A stretch of DNA of 13,432 nt, taken from assembly GCA_049663345.1 (NCBI GenBank), contig JBATDG010000125.1, positions 1-13,432 of the forward strand, written 5' to 3'. Below the pieces are notes generated by a model. It did not search any database. It was not told where the DNA came from and saw nothing but the letters and a program-made list of their open reading frames with translations. Each line of letters begins with the position of its first letter. The stretch's first letter is position 1. The position numbers and the translations under genes are program-made. Below are positions 7,411 to 13,432 of the stretch, piece after piece. Source of the DNA: SZUA-365 sp049663345. GTDB lineage: Bacteria > Bacteroidota > Ignavibacteria > SZUA-365.

Positions 7411-10104
7411 ATGAATCCTGCAGACGATGGGATGCGGCATATCGAAGCCTACGGCGGGACGCTGCTCTCCCGCGTTCTCGCTGCGATTGCGACGCTTTCA
7501 CTCCATCTGCTGATTGCCCGAAGCGTCACACCATCTGAATACGGTGCTGTCGCATTTCTTGTCACCACTCTTGCCATTCTTCTTCTCGTAATATCCTTCG
7601 GCAATGAACCTCTGCTTGTGCGCGAGGGAGGAGGGAAATCCCTACGCGCTCTTTCCGTCGCCGTATTCGCTCTGCTGTTAGCGCTGCTCTTCGCTATGGG
7701 ACTTTCGATATTCGCCGCAGCAATTGAGGGGATGCTCCATATACCCGGACTCAGCCGCCTTCTGATGTGGGGGCTTCCCGCATTGCCGCTGCAGGCTCTG
7801 CAGATTCTCCCTCGTGCAGAGCTGCTGCGCAAACAGGAATTTCTGCGTCTTGCCCGAACCGATGCGCGAAGCAGCATTCTGGCATGGCTGCCTGCGATCG
7901 TATTCTTTCTCCTTACAAAAGACATCGCAGCCTTTGCGCTGTACCTCGTGACAATGCATGTGCTGCGCGCCGCTGCATACTGGCGGATCAGCGGTTTGCG
8001 TCCTTCCGAGCTTGCCGCGCAGGAGATCCGTCTCGGGCGGTACATTTCCGGCTGGCGCATCTTATCCATTGACAGCAGCACCTTTCTCACCACCAGATTC
8101 GATGATTTGATGGTTGCTGCAAATCTTGGCGCGGCAATGCTCGGCATCTACCATTTGTGCTACCGGGTGATTACCGTTGTACAGGAATTTTTTTCGGGCG
8201 TGATGCGCGTGCTCAGCTATCCCCGCTATGCGATGGCGGCCCCGGATCGAGCACATGTCTATCGCTTGTTCTGCGCCGATACTCGATTCGTGACGGCGAT
8301 AATGCTTCCTTTGCTCGCCGCCGCTCTCGTGACCGCCGACGTGCTTGTCCCAATTCTGCTCGGCAGCGCCTGGACCAACGCGGTGTTCATATTTCAACTT
8401 CTGACGCTTGAAGCCATGAGGCAGGCGCTGCTTTCTCTCGGTGCCCAGGGCCTGGTAGCCCTTGGCGATGAACGGCGTCTTTTGCGCTTCTCTCTTGTTT
8501 CGGCTTCGGTGCTGCTGCCTACGTTTGTTCTGCTCTCTTTCACGGACCTTCACAGCTTTGTGATTGGCTTTGTAGCAGTGAACACCATCCTCAACGTGTA
8601 TTTCTTTCAAGTGCTGCGGAGCAGCTTCGTTCGTCCGCTGCGTCCCTTGCTGCTCGCATGGATGCCCGGCTTGATCGGATCACTCATACCACTGCTCTTT
8701 ACGCTTGTCCCCCGCGCCGCCGGCATTTCCTCACCAGGGATCATACTCGCTGCCGCCGCCGGTGGCGTGCTGACGGTATTCGCCGCCTACGTTCTTTTGG
8801 CGCCGGATATCCTCCGCTCGATGCGCAGAGCCACAGGACTCCAGCTGAAAATCGCCGGCTCCGGGAAATCCCGGCAGATCAAGGTGTATGTGGATGGTCC
8901 TTTCGACGAAGCCAATCCCCATTTGCAGCGCGTGTACAGGACCATGCAGTCCTTTTCTTCCAACATCGAAATCCATCCGCTGCATCTCCGCAACTGTTTA
9001 CACGAGGCCTGGAAGCGCAGGCTCCAATTAGGCAGCAAGGCTGATCATTCTCTGCACGTTCTCCACATCCATTATCCTGTCTTTCTGTATGAGGGAGAAA
9101 GCATTGTCCGGGCTGTACTCCGGGGCTTGCGAAGCGGTCTGACGCTGCTTTTGCTGCGCTCGATGGGCCTGCGTTTTGTTTTCACGCTGCATGACAGTGG
9201 TGCACATGATTTCCCGCATCGCCGATGGGAGCGGATGTATCTGACTGCTCTCTGCCAGGCTGCCGATGCCGTCACCACGCTTTCTGAGGAGGGGAGGCGC
9301 CAGCTTTTCGCCGTGTTCGGCCGATCGCAGGCGGTGTTCGTCGCGCGGCATTGCAGCTACGAGCTGGTGGACTTCTCCGAGCAGCAGCGGAAGATGAAGC
9401 GCGAAGAGCTCGGAATCGCTGCCGATGAGTGCGTATTTCTGCTTTTTGGAAGCCTGAAGCCCTACAAGGGATACGACAACTTTGTTCGGGCCTGTCGGGA
9501 AATCACCGGCATTCGCATCGTCCTTGTCTGTGCGGGAAAAGGAATGGCGGCCTTCGGTCCTGAGAGTGTGCATGAAAGGGCGGAATTCTGCGATCCCGAG
9601 ACTTTGAATGAAACGTTGGAATCCTGCGGTCCCGAGACTGTCCCTGGTGGAACAATGTTTTCTGTCCCCGATCATGCCCATGACCAGGCAGAATCCATTC
9701 AGTCTGTTCGGGCGCCTGGATTGACGCGCACAGTTATCCTCGACCGCTTCATTGACGCAGCGGAAGCTTCCGCGCTGATGGATGCCTCGGATTTCGGTGC
9801 GCTGCCATATCGCCGCATTCTCCATTCCGGAACCGCGATACTCTTCGCTTCGCATGCCTGTCCGGTAATTGCTCCGCGCATGGGTGTGTTCATCGAACAG
9901 GAGCGGGCGTATAGCATCGGCCTGTATTACGAGCCAGATTCTCAGGAAGCGATGACAGAAGCGATTCGCGCCGCGGCGGAACGCGGGCGGAAGCCGTTCG
10001 CAGCATCCTTCACTGCATTCCATACCGATCACCGCCTTGAGAGCGAGGCGCAGGTGATGCTGCAAGTCTACCGATCTCTTTCAGGGGAGGAAGTAGCGGC
10101 GTAA
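7411..10104 (+). CDS. Fusion of Wzx-like polysaccharide flippase and GT4-like glycosyltransferase
   Basis: One uninterrupted 897-codon frame joins two full-size enzymes. Residues about 15-470 are a polytopic membrane protein of the polysaccharide-exporter (MATE/Wzx) type. The N-terminal pattern LHLLIARSVTPSEYGAVAFL (31-50) is typical of that family, which moves lipid-linked glycans across the inner membrane. Residues about 489-890 form a soluble GT-B glycosyltransferase: VYVDGPFDEANPH (492-504) opens it, then LHIHYP (551-556) and FTLHDSGAHD (591-600), as in exopolysaccharide glycosyltransferases. The donor domain starts at VFLLFGSLKPYKGYDNFV (675-692) and contains LPYRRILHSGTAILF (798-812) and CPVIAPRMGVFIE (817-829). 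The EX7E-like region is weak (SGTAI...E829). A 48-residue insertion at 715-762 is built from 12-residue repeats. The loop between 464 and 490 (LAPDILRS...GSGKSRQ) is the linker. Separate genes normally encode these activities. The start at 7411 has only a weak Shine-Dalgarno, so translation may be coupled to the phosphatase gene; an in-frame ATG at 7432 is an alternative. Confidence 0.85.
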   Translation: MNPADDGMRHIEAYGGTLLSRVLAAIATLSLHLLIARSVTPSEYGAVAFLVTTLAILLLVISFGNEPLLVREGGGKSLRALSVAVFALLLALLFAMGLSIFAAAIEGMLHIPGLSRLLMWGLPALPLQALQILPRAELLRKQEFLRLARTDARSSILAWLPAIVFFLLTKDIAAFALYLVTMHVLRAAAYWRISGLRPSELAAQEIRLGRYISGWRILSIDSSTFLTTRFDDLMVAANLGAAMLGIYHLCYRVITVVQEFFSGVMRVLSYPRYAMAAPDRAHVYRLFCADTRFVTAIMLPLLAAALVTADVLVPILLGSAWTNAVFIFQLLTLEAMRQALLSLGAQGLVALGDERRLLRFSLVSASVLLPTFVLLSFTDLHSFVIGFVAVNTILNVYFFQVLRSSFVRPLRPLLLAWMPGLIGSLIPLLFTLVPRAAGISSPGIILAAAAGGVLTVFAAYVLLAPDILRSMRRATGLQLKIAGSGKSRQIKVYVDGPFDEANPHLQRVYRTMQSFSSNIEIHPLHLRNCLHEAWKRRLQLGSKADHSLHVLHIHYPVFLYEGESIVRAVLRGLRSGLTLLLLRSMGLRFVFTLHDSGAHDFPHRRWERMYLTALCQAADAVTTLSEEGRRQLFAVFGRSQAVFVARHCSYELVDFSEQQRKMKREELGIAADECVFLLFGSLKPYKGYDNFVRACREITGIRIVLVCAGKGMAAFGPESVHERAEFCDPETLNETLESCGPETVPGGTMFSVPDHAHDQAESIQSVRAPGLTRTVILDRFIDAAEASALMDASDFGALPYRRILHSGTAILFASHACPVIAPRMGVFIEQERAYSIGLYYEPDSQEAMTEAIRAAAERGRKPFAASFTAFHTDHRLESEAQVMLQVYRSLSGEEVAA
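9553..9696 (+). repeat. Four decayed 36-bp tandem repeats inside the glycosyltransferase domain
   Basis: The units are 9553-9588, 9589-9624, 9625-9660 and 9661-9696, each 36 bases and in frame. They encode FGPESVHERAEF, CDPETLNETLES, CGPETVPGGTMF and SVPDHAHDQAES. By hand count units 1 and 2 agree at 26 of 36 bases. Units 2 and 3 agree at 15 of their first 18 bases and then diverge. They sit in a surface loop between the strand IRIVLVCAG (701-709) and the segment VILDRFIDAAEASALMD (775-791). In ordinary GT4 enzymes that loop is far shorter. This looks like an old minisatellite-type expansion kept in frame. Confidence 0.75.
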
Positions 10105-11070
10105 TGAAGGATGGAATTTAAACCTTATCGCAACCCATCGAGTGAGATGGCGCCTGCGAAATAACCTGATTGCTGATTCGCCGAGGAATGTCGGGAGTAA
10201 ATAGCGCCAGAGCAATATGGAGCGTGGAGAATGCACGACGAGTCTCAACAAGTGGTCTCGCGCAACTCTCAGCTCACCATAATAATAATGCACCAGTGCC
10301 TCCGCTATTCGGATCCGAAAAGCGTCATGGAAAACTACCGGGCTAATCCGCTCCTGTTCGAGAAAGGCGAGGGCGCTATGTTTCGTGATAGTATTCTGTT
10401 CCGGTTGCCGCAGCACGCTCTGTGAATCCTGGGAGAGCATGATTTCCTGCAACACCTCCCCAATATTATGCATGCGGGTCAGTCGAAGCATACGAAGCTG
10501 AAAATCATAGTCTTCGGCGGCAACGAGAGATTCGTCGAAGTCACCTGCAAGTAAAGCAGCACGCCGCCTGATAGTGCATGCGCCGAAAACAACCGCACTC
10601 GTGCGCATCATCAGATCGATCAACTCATCATGCGTCTCGGGAAAGTTGAAGGGTCGTATTCGTCCATCCGAATCGCTTGTGATACGACACTGACAGCCCA
10701 CCATCCCGACCTCGGGATGTTCGCGCATAAAGGCGATCTGTTTCGCGAAGCGTTCAGGGAGCGCAATGTCATCTGAGTCCTGGATGAGAATGAACTCGCC
10801 GCGGCACAACGCGAAAGCGGTGTTGAGAGCAGCGGCGCGTCCTTTATGAGTCGCACGGACAACCTTCACCCGATCGTCTCCCGTCGATTCCGCGATCGTG
10901 ACTGATTCGTCGGTAGAACCGTCATCGACGACGATGTATTCAAAATCCGTGAAGGATTGCTCCAGTACACTGCGCATTGCACGGGATAGTGAACGCTCCC
11001 GATTATAAACGGTTGTGACGACGCTGGCGGCCGGCGGGGGCGAGCCGTGATGCTGGTCGCGGCCAGTCAT
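10081..11070 (-). CDS. Family 2 glycosyltransferase (GT-A fold)
   Basis: A 329-aa protein with a clear GT2 catalytic domain: ASVVTTVYNRERSLSRAMRS (15-34), the nucleotide-binding VVDDGSTD (47-54), KGRAAALNTA (76-85), the metal-binding DSD of QDSDD (97-101) and an acidic AEDYDFQLRM (185-194) at the acceptor site. The C-terminal 120 residues are basic and may sit on the membrane, but no clear TM helix is seen. It should transfer a sugar from a nucleotide-sugar donor to a surface glycan or protein; the sugar is unknown. Its ATG (11070-11068) shares one base with the stop of the upstream T9SS Plug-like gene (TAATG), so the two are almost certainly translationally coupled. Its 3' end overlaps the convergent flippase fusion by 24 bases, and the shared strand codes for both C-termini. 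Confidence 0.92.
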   Translation of the reverse strand: MTGRDQHHGSPPPAASVVTTVYNRERSLSRAMRSVLEQSFTDFEYIVVDDGSTDESVTIAESTGDDRVKVVRATHKGRAAALNTAFALCRGEFILIQDSDDIALPERFAKQIAFMREHPEVGMVGCQCRITSDSDGRIRPFNFPETHDELIDLMMRTSAVVFGACTIRRRAALLAGDFDESLVAAEDYDFQLRMLRLTRMHNIGEVLQEIMLSQDSQSVLRQPEQNTITKHSALAFLEQERISPVVFHDAFRIRIAEALVHYYYGELRVARDHLLRLVVHSPRSILLWRYLLPTFLGESAIRLFRRRHLTRWVAIRFKFHPSLRRYFLP

Positions 11071-12377
11071 TATCTGCTCATTACAAAAAAAGTGAATCCT
11101 ACAGCGCGGTTGACGCCGCCGAACTGGTCATCATCATAATAGATAACCGCCCAATACAAGATGTTCGCACCCCACCCGTTTCCTTCCAGCCTCAGCCAAT
11201 CGGCGTTGTCAAGATAGCCGAGTTCCTCATCGTAGCTGCCGACAACGTATTGATAGTCGTAGGCTCCGCGCAGCAGCCAGCGATGCAGAAAGTAATGTCC
11301 CGTTTCCTTGTCGAAGATCATGCGATCCTCGAGCTGCGGATCCCAGTTGTTGAAGATGCCTGCCACGAACACATCGCCATCCTCTATGAATGGGGTTTCG
11401 AGTTCAAATTGAACACAGAGGTAATCTGCATCGAAGCTCCGCAAAGGTTCGGTCACCGCGGCGCCGAGGTAGCTGCTGCGATCCGTACCGAAGCGGAAGC
11501 GGGTGAAATCCGGCCCCTCGAATTTGCGCACCAGCTGACGCGCGGGATACACCGCAGGACGCCGGAGATCGAAAAGCCGATAGCCGTTGCCGGAGGGAAT
11601 ATTTTCGTAGGTGAATGTTTTGCGTTCCAGACCAATGCCTTCCACAAACGTGTTGGCCTGCCGGTCATAGCTGTCAACGCGGTAATTCTTGTAGAGATCG
11701 AAATTTCGGTAGAAATCCACCGTGCGGACATAGTCCGGAAAGATCGGCCCCGGACTCGGGATCCGAACCTCCAGGCGCAGACGATGAACCTGGTCAAAGG
11801 GCATGTCCCAGCGTGTCCAGTAATCATTCCGAACCTCAAGACCGGACCGAACCCCCTGCTCGGCCACGATAAAGCGCCCGGATGCGTAGATAATACTGGC
11901 ATCGTTTTCATCGGTAATGTCGAAAATCCAATTCCCCGAATACAGGAAACGTACGAATGGATGGTCCGAGCTCGGGAAGCTGTTGGTAAAGCGCCAGCGG
12001 TATCCGTCGACTCCTGCAGCGGACTGTTCGTAAAAGAGCAGTCGGGTGTAGGTGAAGAAATCGTCCCTCACGAAATAGTCGGTATCAATATTCCAGTTCT
12101 TATCGCAATGATGAAACCGGATGGTCAGGCGGGGCGGCATCTCCTCCGCTACGTCGAAGCGGATGGTGATGAAAGCAGGCATTGGAAGATTCTGAACCTG
12201 CACGCTGCTGTCGGATTTGATCATTACCGGTAAGTTGGTTTCATCGTTTCCGGCATATACGCGAAGTCCGCGAATGAAGGGGGGCTTTGGACAGACGTCC
12301 TGCGGCGCTTCCTGAGACACAGCAAATGATGTAGCTGCGAGGCAGAGAATGAAGAGATGTCCAAATATTCCTTTCAT
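11070..12377 (-). CDS. Type IX secretion system Plug-like protein (DUF5103)
   Basis: A 435-aa exported protein with a signal peptide (about residues 1-21). The body has DUF5103 hallmarks: LRVYAGNDETNLPVMI (38-53), a strand ending FHHCDKNW (88-95), NSFPSSDHPFVRFLYSGNW (132-150), then IFDI (151-154), and the paired beta-rich segments DFYRNFDLY (221-229) and ENIPSGNGYRLFDLRRP (258-274). The C-terminal part (about 333-385) is an E-set/CBM48-like fold, with VFVAGIFNNWDP (336-347) and LLRGAYDYQYVV (368-379). Family knowledge: DUF5103 members act as the periplasmic plug that alternates on the SprA translocon of T9SS. I infer an envelope role here; no other T9SS gene is in the window. The ATG at 12377 starts the signal peptide and is preferred over an in-frame TTG at 12413, though neither has a clear Shine-Dalgarno. 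It overlaps the GT2 start by one base. Confidence 0.82.
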   Translation of the reverse strand: MKGIFGHLFILCLAATSFAVSQEAPQDVCPKPPFIRGLRVYAGNDETNLPVMIKSDSSVQVQNLPMPAFITIRFDVAEEMPPRLTIRFHHCDKNWNIDTDYFVRDDFFTYTRLLFYEQSAAGVDGYRWRFTNSFPSSDHPFVRFLYSGNWIFDITDENDASIIYASGRFIVAEQGVRSGLEVRNDYWTRWDMPFDQVHRLRLEVRIPSPGPIFPDYVRTVDFYRNFDLYKNYRVDSYDRQANTFVEGIGLERKTFTYENIPSGNGYRLFDLRRPAVYPARQLVRKFEGPDFTRFRFGTDRSSYLGAAVTEPLRSFDADYLCVQFELETPFIEDGDVFVAGIFNNWDPQLEDRMIFDKETGHYFLHRWLLRGAYDYQYVVGSYDEELGYLDNADWLRLEGNGWGANILYWAVIYYDDDQFGGVNRAVGFTFFVMSR

Positions 12378-12399
12378 GCGCGATAAAGTACATGCTCCG

Positions 12400-12413
12400 T
12401 TGATAGCGATCAA
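12400..12413. promoter_or_regulatory. Short palindrome upstream of the T9SS Plug-like gene
   Basis: TTGATAGCGATCAA has 5-bp arms TTGAT/ATCAA around four bases. It ends 23 bases upstream of the ATG at 12377, where an operator could act. It is short and could occur by chance. Confidence 0.25.
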
Positions 12414-12464
12414 TGCAATTTGATAAATCCTGGTTTCTAAGGAATATCAGCAGCAAAACACTGC

Positions 12465-12510
12465 GGAATACATTGGTGTAGACATTAATCCAACCGGGGA
12501 AGTGTATTCC
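12465..12510. repeat. Inverted repeat / stem-loop upstream of the T9SS Plug-like gene
   Basis: GGAATACA (12465-12472) and TGTATTCC (12503-12510) are perfect 8-bp inverted arms. Inside them TTGG (12473-12476) can pair with CCAA (12490-12493), leaving a small bulge on one side. It lies 88 bases upstream of the ATG at 12377. It may be a structured leader or a regulator site; no T-run supports a terminator. Confidence 0.4.
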
Positions 12511-12576
12511 CTAATAAACAGAAAAGCACACACTCGTAAAAACCGAAAATCCGTCAAGAATTCAATAATGGACGAT

Positions 12577-12599
12577 TCTATGTCCTAAGATTACATAGA
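12577..12599. repeat. 7-bp inverted repeat in the AT-rich spacer
   Basis: TCTATGT (12577-12583) and ACATAGA (12593-12599) are perfect arms around nine bases. Its role is unknown. Confidence 0.35.
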
Positions 12600-13115
12600 C
12601 TTGGAGATGTTTATGAATTTCGGAAAATGTGTACGGAACAAACTGCGAAGCACCAGGGGCTCGGCTGGAATAAAAAGATCCCGAAAATTTTTATGGCTTG
12701 CATTACATAATTTTAATGTATTTGTAAGCTTCTTTTATTATATTGATGCTCATGAGGTGTATTCGAGATATTCTGATCGGAAATGTCTTGCCTTTGAATC
12801 TGAGTTTCCGATTGGGGTATCGACCAGGAAACGTGATGTCTCACCATGAATGGAGCTAGCTCGGCCTGAAGATTGATACTGTGTGTGAGGCCTTAATTGG
12901 GGCACCTGTATCGAGTTCGGGCAACAGTGCGGTAATTCCGTAGCTGGAGTGCAAAAAATCTGTCAAGCACATTCGTTCGGTTTGAAATAAACGCGAGCGG
13001 CCTGCCATGTGCTTTCACCGTATTGAAAAAATATCTCGCGCTCTTTGAAATAGGTTCGATCCGTCTGCCCATATCTGTATGCATTTCGGACAGACATTGT
13101 TGGATAGTTGTATGC

Positions 13116-13135
13116 GATAATAAGATATTATTATC
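13116..13135. promoter_or_regulatory. AT-rich inverted repeat just upstream of a candidate promoter
   Basis: GATAATAA and TTATTATC are perfect 8-bp arms around GATA. The repeat ends 31 bases before the TTGACT at 13167, so it is placed as an activator site or upstream operator would be. The arms are low in complexity, which lowers confidence. Confidence 0.4.
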
Positions 13136-13166
13136 AGTATTTTGTGAATTTATGTATTTGTATTTG

Positions 13167-13196
13167 TTGACTTTAGAAACGCTTATGTAGGATTAT
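13167..13196 (+). promoter_or_regulatory. Candidate sigma70-like promoter for the gene at the right edge
   Basis: TTGACT (13167-13172) matches five of six -35 positions. GATTAT (13191-13196) is a four-of-six -10 box at 18-base spacing; TAGGAT (13188-13193) at 15 bases is an alternative. The untranslated leader would be about 50 bases and would contain the (AC)6T7 tract. Confidence 0.4.
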
Positions 13197-13216
13197 CGAA
13201 ACAGAATGAATCTATA

Positions 13217-13235
13217 ACACACACACACTTTTTTT
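13217..13235 (+). repeat. (AC)6T7 simple-sequence tract in the leader of the right-edge gene
   Basis: Six AC units (13217-13228) run directly into seven T (13229-13235). The tract lies between the candidate promoter and the GAGGT ribosome site at 13245-13249. Tracts of this length can slip, but six units is at the low end. Confidence 0.6.
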
Positions 13236-13254
13236 CAAACACATGAGGTCCATG

Positions 13255-13432
13255 ATGGAAAACGTGAATGCAACCACTTCCACCCGCACGATCACTGAAC
13301 TGTATATCGACGCCCCGATTGCTCCTGCGCAGCCGGAAGTCCGCGTACGCACACGCCCGGTTTTCACGGGCTTTGAAGATCACACCATCGCACTTGAGGA
13401 AGCCAGCGATCTGACGCGCAACTACCGCATGA
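13255..13432 (+). CDS. Small conserved hypothetical protein, 5' part only (cut by window edge)
   Basis: An open frame of 59 codons plus one base reaches the right edge with no stop. Two adjacent ATGs are possible, at 13252 and 13255. GAGGT at 13245-13249 is 5 bases from the second and only 2 from the first, so 13255 is preferred. The visible protein begins MENVNATTSTRTITELYID, continues through a proline-rich stretch, then reads FEDHTIALEEASDLTRNYR (about 39-57). The (I)xLEEAxxLTxNYR pattern recalls a family of small hypothetical proteins found beside or within Bacteroidota and Ignavibacteria genomes; this is from memory and the diagnostic C-terminal part lies outside the window. No signal peptide or membrane helix is seen. 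Codon composition is GC-rich like the other genes, in sharp contrast to the AT-rich leader. Function is unknown. Confidence 0.65.
   Translation, partial: MENVNATTSTRTITELYIDAPIAPAQPEVRVRTRPVFTGFEDHTIALEEASDLTRNYRM

Larger units (their letters stand above)
12378..13254. other. AT-rich intergenic region without a convincing gene
   Basis: About 877 bases separate the divergent starts at 12377 and 13255. Stop codons are dense in most frames. The two longest open frames (plus 12601-12849, minus 12893-13084) lack a recognisable domain, a good ribosome site or gene-like composition. Base composition is visibly richer in A and T than the flanking genes. The region holds inverted repeats at 12400-12413, 12465-12510, 12577-12599, 12853-12862 and 13116-13135, a candidate promoter at 13167-13196 and an (AC)6T7 tract at 13217-13235. 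It may contain a decayed gene, a small RNA or a regulatory region; none can be assigned. Confidence 0.6.

Noticed and set aside
9028..10065. Minus-strand open frame of 345 codons opposite the glycosyltransferase half of the fusion
   Set aside because: It is antisense to a motif-rich GT domain and has a low-complexity, Arg/His-rich translation.
11250..12233. Plus-strand open frame of 327 codons opposite the T9SS Plug-like gene
   Set aside because: It is a shadow frame; the minus strand has a signal peptide and DUF5103 motifs.
12601..12849. 82-codon plus-strand frame in the AT-rich region as a small gene
   Set aside because: There is no recognisable domain, its composition is unlike the neighbouring genes, and the only support is a weak GGAG near the start. 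It could be a remnant but cannot be supported.
12905..12960. Possible tRNA-like GTTCG segment
   Set aside because: No acceptor stem, anticodon arm or D arm can be folded around it.
12893..13084. 63-codon minus-strand frame in the AT-rich region
   Set aside because: No ribosome site, no domain and no gene-like composition.
1..13432. CRISPR array, toxin-antitoxin pair, retron or phage/transposase genes
   Set aside because: No evenly spaced direct repeats, no small coupled gene pair of that type, no reverse transcriptase and no integrase or transposase motif were seen on either strand.

Overview
This window looks like a chromosomal segment from the Bacteroidota/Chlorobi side of the tree, most likely Ignavibacteria or Kapabacteria. 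This is inference from gene content, not a phylogeny. The two strongest pointers are a type IX secretion system (T9SS) Plug-type protein (DUF5103) and a protein ending in a T9SS-type C-terminal sorting domain. That domain has a YPNPF motif and is preceded by an FPVEL-type Ig/FnIII linker. The coding regions are fairly GC-rich; the last gene-poor stretch before the right edge is visibly AT-rich. No rRNA, tRNA, CRISPR array, transposase or phage gene was found.

Layout. (1) 1-4663, all on the minus strand. A Tat-exported DUF362 protein with a T9SS-like tail is cut by the left edge (1-1593). A repeat-like palindromic spacer lies at about 1720-1804. A saccharopine/lysine dehydrogenase-like enzyme (1822-2958) sits 32 bases downstream of a secreted seven-bladed Ycf48/BNR-like propeller (2991-3953). 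A small SAM methyltransferase (4064-4663) comes first in this direction. (2) 4664-4859 is a divergent intergenic region with a perfect 18-nt palindrome. (3) 4860-10104, plus strand, is a two-gene unit. It holds a ComP-like PDZ/10-TM sensor fused to a GAF-like domain and a SpoIIE/RsbU-type PP2C phosphatase, then an 897-aa fusion of a Wzx-like flippase with a GT4-like glycosyltransferase. (4) 10081-12377, minus strand, holds the T9SS Plug-like gene followed, through a TAATG stop/start, by a GT2 glycosyltransferase. The GT2 gene runs convergently into the flippase fusion and overlaps its coding end by 24 bases. (5) 12378-13254 is AT-rich and apparently non-coding, with several inverted repeats and a simple-sequence tract. 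(6) A CDS that starts near 13255 runs off the right edge.

How the parts may work together (inference). The right two thirds look like a cell-surface module: a membrane sensor/phosphatase that could drive a partner-switching regulator, a lipid-linked glycan flippase carrying its own glycosyltransferase, a second glycosyltransferase, and a T9SS outer-membrane component. In known T9SS organisms many cargo proteins are anchored to surface glycan, so linkage of glycan genes to T9SS genes is plausible but unproven here. The least usual items are the flippase-glycosyltransferase fusion, the decayed 36-bp tandem repeat inside its glycosyltransferase domain, and the Tat signal plus T9SS tail on the DUF362 protein.
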